From NCBI RefSeq assembly GCF_036226405.1, contig NZ_CP108464.1, positions 1,550,001 to 1,614,000 on the forward strand: 64,000 bases of DNA, read 5' to 3'. How positions within the stretch are numbered: the first letter of the stretch is position 1; every line of letters starts with the position of its first letter. The DNA comes from Streptomyces sp. NBC_01260. Its GTDB lineage: Bacteria; Actinomycetota; Actinomycetes; Streptomycetales; Streptomycetaceae. The notes under the pieces were generated by a model that was not told where the DNA came from, ran no database searches, and was given only the letters and a program-made list of their open reading frames with translations. Positions 61,700-64,000 of the stretch are shown piece after piece. The translations under genes were made by a program, and so were the position numbers.

Positions 61700-64000
61700 G
61701 TGAAAATCAACCGTCGTCTCGTCCTGCTCGTCACCGCCCCCCTCACCGTTGCGGTCACCTTCTCGGTTCTGGCCCTCGCACCCGCGACCAACCAGGCGCT
61801 CCAGGCCAACCGGCTGACGGAGATGGTCGATGTCGCCGCCGCCGCGGGTGATTTAACGCACCAGTTGCAGCGTGAGAGAGCCGCCGCAACCGCATCGGTC
61901 TCCAAACAGGGACCTTCGGACGCGTTCCAGACAAGTTCCAACGCGACCGACAAGAGCATCGCCGCCTTCAACAGCAGAATCGATCAGCTGTCCGAAGTGC
62001 CCGGCAGCGCACAGGCCGCGCTGGTCCGTATCAAACGCTTCATGGACGAACTGCCGGCCCTGCGTGCCCAGGTGCGCTCGGGCAGCAGCACCATCTCCGC
62101 GCTGGCCTTCGGCTACCGGATCGTCATCGCCGACCTCAACGGATACCGCGACGGCATCGCACAGGCCGACGGGGTCGACGCCGACATCGCGGACCGGATC
62201 CGCGCCGCCGCCGCCCTGTCCGAGGCCACCGAGCACACGGCTCAGCAGCAGGTCACCGTCATGAGGGCGCAGGCCGCCGGCGGTTTCACGATCGCCTCGC
62301 AGCGAACGTTCGATGCCAGCCGGCTGGGCTACACGGAGTCGACCGGTGCCATGTTCGGCCTCGGCCCCGGCGAGTGGCGGACGTGGCTGGAGCGCACCCT
62401 CTCCGGCCCGAAGGCGCTGGAGGCCCGACGGCTCGAGGACAAGATCGGTCGTACGGGCACCAGCAAGGACATCGATGTCACCCCGCAGGCGTGGCAGAAG
62501 GCTTCCGGTGACCGCCAGACGCTGCTGCGTTCGGTGGAGAAGCGGATCGACGAGTCCGTCTTCGCGACGGTCTCCAAAGAGCGCACCAGGCTCATGTGGA
62601 CCGCCGGCGCCGAGGTCGCCCTGGTGCTGCTGACCCTGGTGGGCGCCGTCATCGTCGCCGTCCGCCTGGGGCGCGTGATGATCCGGCGGCTGCACGATCT
62701 GCGCAACGCCGCGCACGAGGTCGCCCACACCGGACTCCCCGCCGTGATGAGCGAACTGTCCCGGCCGGGCGCGCTGAGCGGCTCGACACCCGAGCAGGTC
62801 GCGGAGCGGTCGGGCAACCCGGTCAGGACCACGGGTGGGGACGAGATCGGCGAGGTCGGCGAGGCGTTCAACGCCGTCCATCACGAAGCCGTCCGACTGG
62901 CCGCCCAACAGGCCCGAGTACACGAGCAGTTCGCCGAGACACTGGTACGCGTCGCTCGCAGGGGCGCGCAGTTGACCAGCGTCATGGTGTCCGAGCTCGA
63001 CACCGTGCAGCGCGACGAGGCCGACCCCGAGCGCATGCAGACGCTCTTCGCCCTCGACCACCTCGCCATCCGCATGGAGCGCAATACCAACAACCTGCTG
63101 GTACTGGGTGGTTACGGCAACGCCCGGGTGCGTTCGGCCAATATCGGCTGCTCCACGGTCATCGTGGCGGCGGCCCAGCAGATCGAGCGGTTCGACCGCG
63201 TTTCCCTCGGCGTCATCGAGTCGGGAATCGGCATCGCCGCCCGCGCCGTGCACGACGTGGCGCACATCCTGGCTGAACTCCTCGACAACGCGACCCGGTT
63301 CTCGCCTCCTGACCTGCAGGTCGGGGTCGCCGTCTGGCGGCTGTGGGACCGGGCCGTCGTGCAGATCGTCGACGAGGGAGTGGGGATCACGGCCGAACGC
63401 CGCGCCCTCCACAACGCCGCGCTGCGCGAGCCGCAGGCCGGCATCGGGGACGTCCGGTCCATGGGTCTGCACGTGGTGGCACGGCTCTCGGCGCGCCACG
63501 GCATCGTTGTCGAACTGCGCGACTCCTCCGGTCCCGGCACCATCGCCGAGGTCACCCTGCCCGCGAACGTGCTGGCCGAGATCCCGCAGGAAACCGCACC
63601 GGTGCAGGGTGCGCCCGGCGAGGCCCGCGGCGACGGTGTCCGCTACGAGACACCTCGTCCGGTCACCGCACACGGACAGCCCGGCCGCAGGCAGCCGGGC
63701 AACGTGGGCGGCCGGCCGGCCCGGCCCGTCGGCGCGGGTGTCGGCGTCCGGGAGGGCAGCGCCCCCGCCGGCGTGCCGGAGTACTCCCGCCCGGGCGACG
63801 GGAAGGCCGGGTCCGGCGGCACCGATGGACGCGGCGGCTCCTACGGCGCGGGTCCCGCCACCGACGCGCGCGAGCGCGCCACCGCCCCGGCCCCGCATCC
63901 CGTGCACGACGAACCCGCCTCGCGCATCGCCGGAGTCAGCTCCTCCGGTCTGCCCCTGCGGCAGCGCAACACGCCCCAGCAGTGGCCCACCCTGGGCAAA
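61700..64000 (+). CDS. cvnA: Conservon sensor CvnA with nitrate/nitrite-sensing-type domain (partial, runs off the window)
   Basis: 767 codons visible. One membrane span at the N terminus (LVLLVTAPLTVAVTFSVLAL), an extracytoplasmic NIT-like domain (residues 30-290; QRERAAATASVS is the typical NIT start), a second span (LALVLLTLVGAVIVAVRLGR), HAMP-like linker, then the GHKL ATPase with HILAELLDNATRFS and VDEGVGI. The C-terminal part is a Pro/Gly-rich tail. GTG at 61700 has GGAG 8 nt upstream. Codon 52 is TTA (61853-61855), so translation should need the bldA tRNA. CvnB, C and D should follow beyond the window. Confidence 0.92.
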   Translation, partial: MKINRRLVLLVTAPLTVAVTFSVLALAPATNQALQANRLTEMVDVAAAAGDLTHQLQRERAAATASVSKQGPSDAFQTSSNATDKSIAAFNSRIDQLSEVPGSAQAALVRIKRFMDELPALRAQVRSGSSTISALAFGYRIVIADLNGYRDGIAQADGVDADIADRIRAAAALSEATEHTAQQQVTVMRAQAAGGFTIASQRTFDASRLGYTESTGAMFGLGPGEWRTWLERTLSGPKALEARRLEDKIGRTGTSKDIDVTPQAWQKASGDRQTLLRSVEKRIDESVFATVSKERTRLMWTAGAEVALVLLTLVGAVIVAVRLGRVMIRRLHDLRNAAHEVAHTGLPAVMSELSRPGALSGSTPEQVAERSGNPVRTTGGDEIGEVGEAFNAVHHEAVRLAAQQARVHEQFAETLVRVARRGAQLTSVMVSELDTVQRDEADPERMQTLFALDHLAIRMERNTNNLLVLGGYGNARVRSANIGCSTVIVAAAQQIERFDRVSLGVIESGIGIAARAVHDVAHILAELLDNATRFSPPDLQVGVAVWRLWDRAVVQIVDEGVGITAERRALHNAALREPQAGIGDVRSMGLHVVARLSARHGIVVELRDSSGPGTIAEVTLPANVLAEIPQETAPVQGAPGEARGDGVRYETPRPVTAHGQPGRRQPGNVGGRPARPVGAGVGVREGSAPAGVPEYSRPGDGKAGSGGTDGRGGSYGAGPATDARERATAPAPHPVHDEPASRIAGVSSSGLPLRQRNTPQQWPTLGK

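Overview
The window is a stretch of Streptomyces (or very close actinomycete) chromosome. The evidence is a very high GC content with G/C in most third codon positions, frequent GTG starts, ATGA/GTGA start-stop overlaps, three separate 'conservon' operons (cvnA-B-C-D sensor/GTPase modules), sugar ABC transport genes without their own ATPase, SepF-like and MazG-like proteins typical of Streptomyces, and one in-frame TTA codon. No tRNA, rRNA or CRISPR array was seen.

Layout. 0-4.4 kb: the 3' part of conservon 1 (cvnA', cvnB, cvnC, cvnD) followed by a flavin monooxygenase, closed by a 20-bp-stem bidirectional terminator. 4.4-12.7 kb: a CoA-dependent aerobic aromatic catabolic cluster, best read as 2-aminobenzoate (anthranilate) or salicylate degradation: aryl-CoA ligase and PaaX regulator on one strand; RidA, acyl-CoA dehydrogenase, a two-domain aryl-CoA monooxygenase/reductase and an enoyl-CoA hydratase on the other. 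12.9-17.5 kb: a small ATPase of the anti-sigma type, an amino-acid permease, ornithine carbamoyltransferase and arginine deiminase with an ArgR-like palindrome. 17.5-21.7 kb: the Pnkp-Hen1 RNA-repair pair. 21.7-26.8 kb: homocysteine methyltransferase, F420-type oxidoreductase, a three-gene block (degenerate ATPase, MazG-like, DUF6099-like) and a SepF-like protein. 26.9-30.9 kb: complete conservon 2 (cvnA-B-C-D-E) whose P450 lacks the EXXR arginine. 31-41.8 kb: an MBL-fold hydrolase and a sugar-uptake module (two permeases, lipoprotein, Gfo/Idh dehydrogenase, secreted lectin, DeoR regulator, SIS isomerase, BAAT-type hydrolase).

41.8-49.8 kb is a scarred accessory stretch: a GH74 xyloglucanase remnant, two truncated transposases abutting each other, a MepB-like gene, a GNAT acetyltransferase, and a deletion that joins a SHOCT-like gene to a Walker-A-less ABC ATPase. 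49.9-55.1 kb: a secreted phosphodiester glycosidase, a Zn-ribbon/OB-fold protein, and a TetR gene flanked on both sides by the same paired operator, next to etfBA. 55.2-57.3 kb: two antibiotic-inactivation-type enzymes (MGT-family glycosyltransferase, Vat/CatB-like acetyltransferase); the glycosyltransferase is preceded by an apparently leaderless 8-codon leader peptide ending in a hairpin, which looks like a ribosome-controlled attenuator. 57.6-61 kb: an SRPBCC-ArsR pair with tandem palindromic operators, a secreted lipase and an S-adenosylmethionine methyltransferase. 61.7-64 kb: the start of conservon 3, whose cvnA carries a TTA codon.

The observations most worth a second look are the leader-peptide attenuator before the glycosyltransferase, the fourfold operator set around tetR, the three conservons (two followed directly by an oxygenase), the non-EXXR P450, the P-loop-lacking ATPase coupled to MazG, and the deletion/fusion scars at 42-48 kb. 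All family assignments are by reading motifs; no database search was run.
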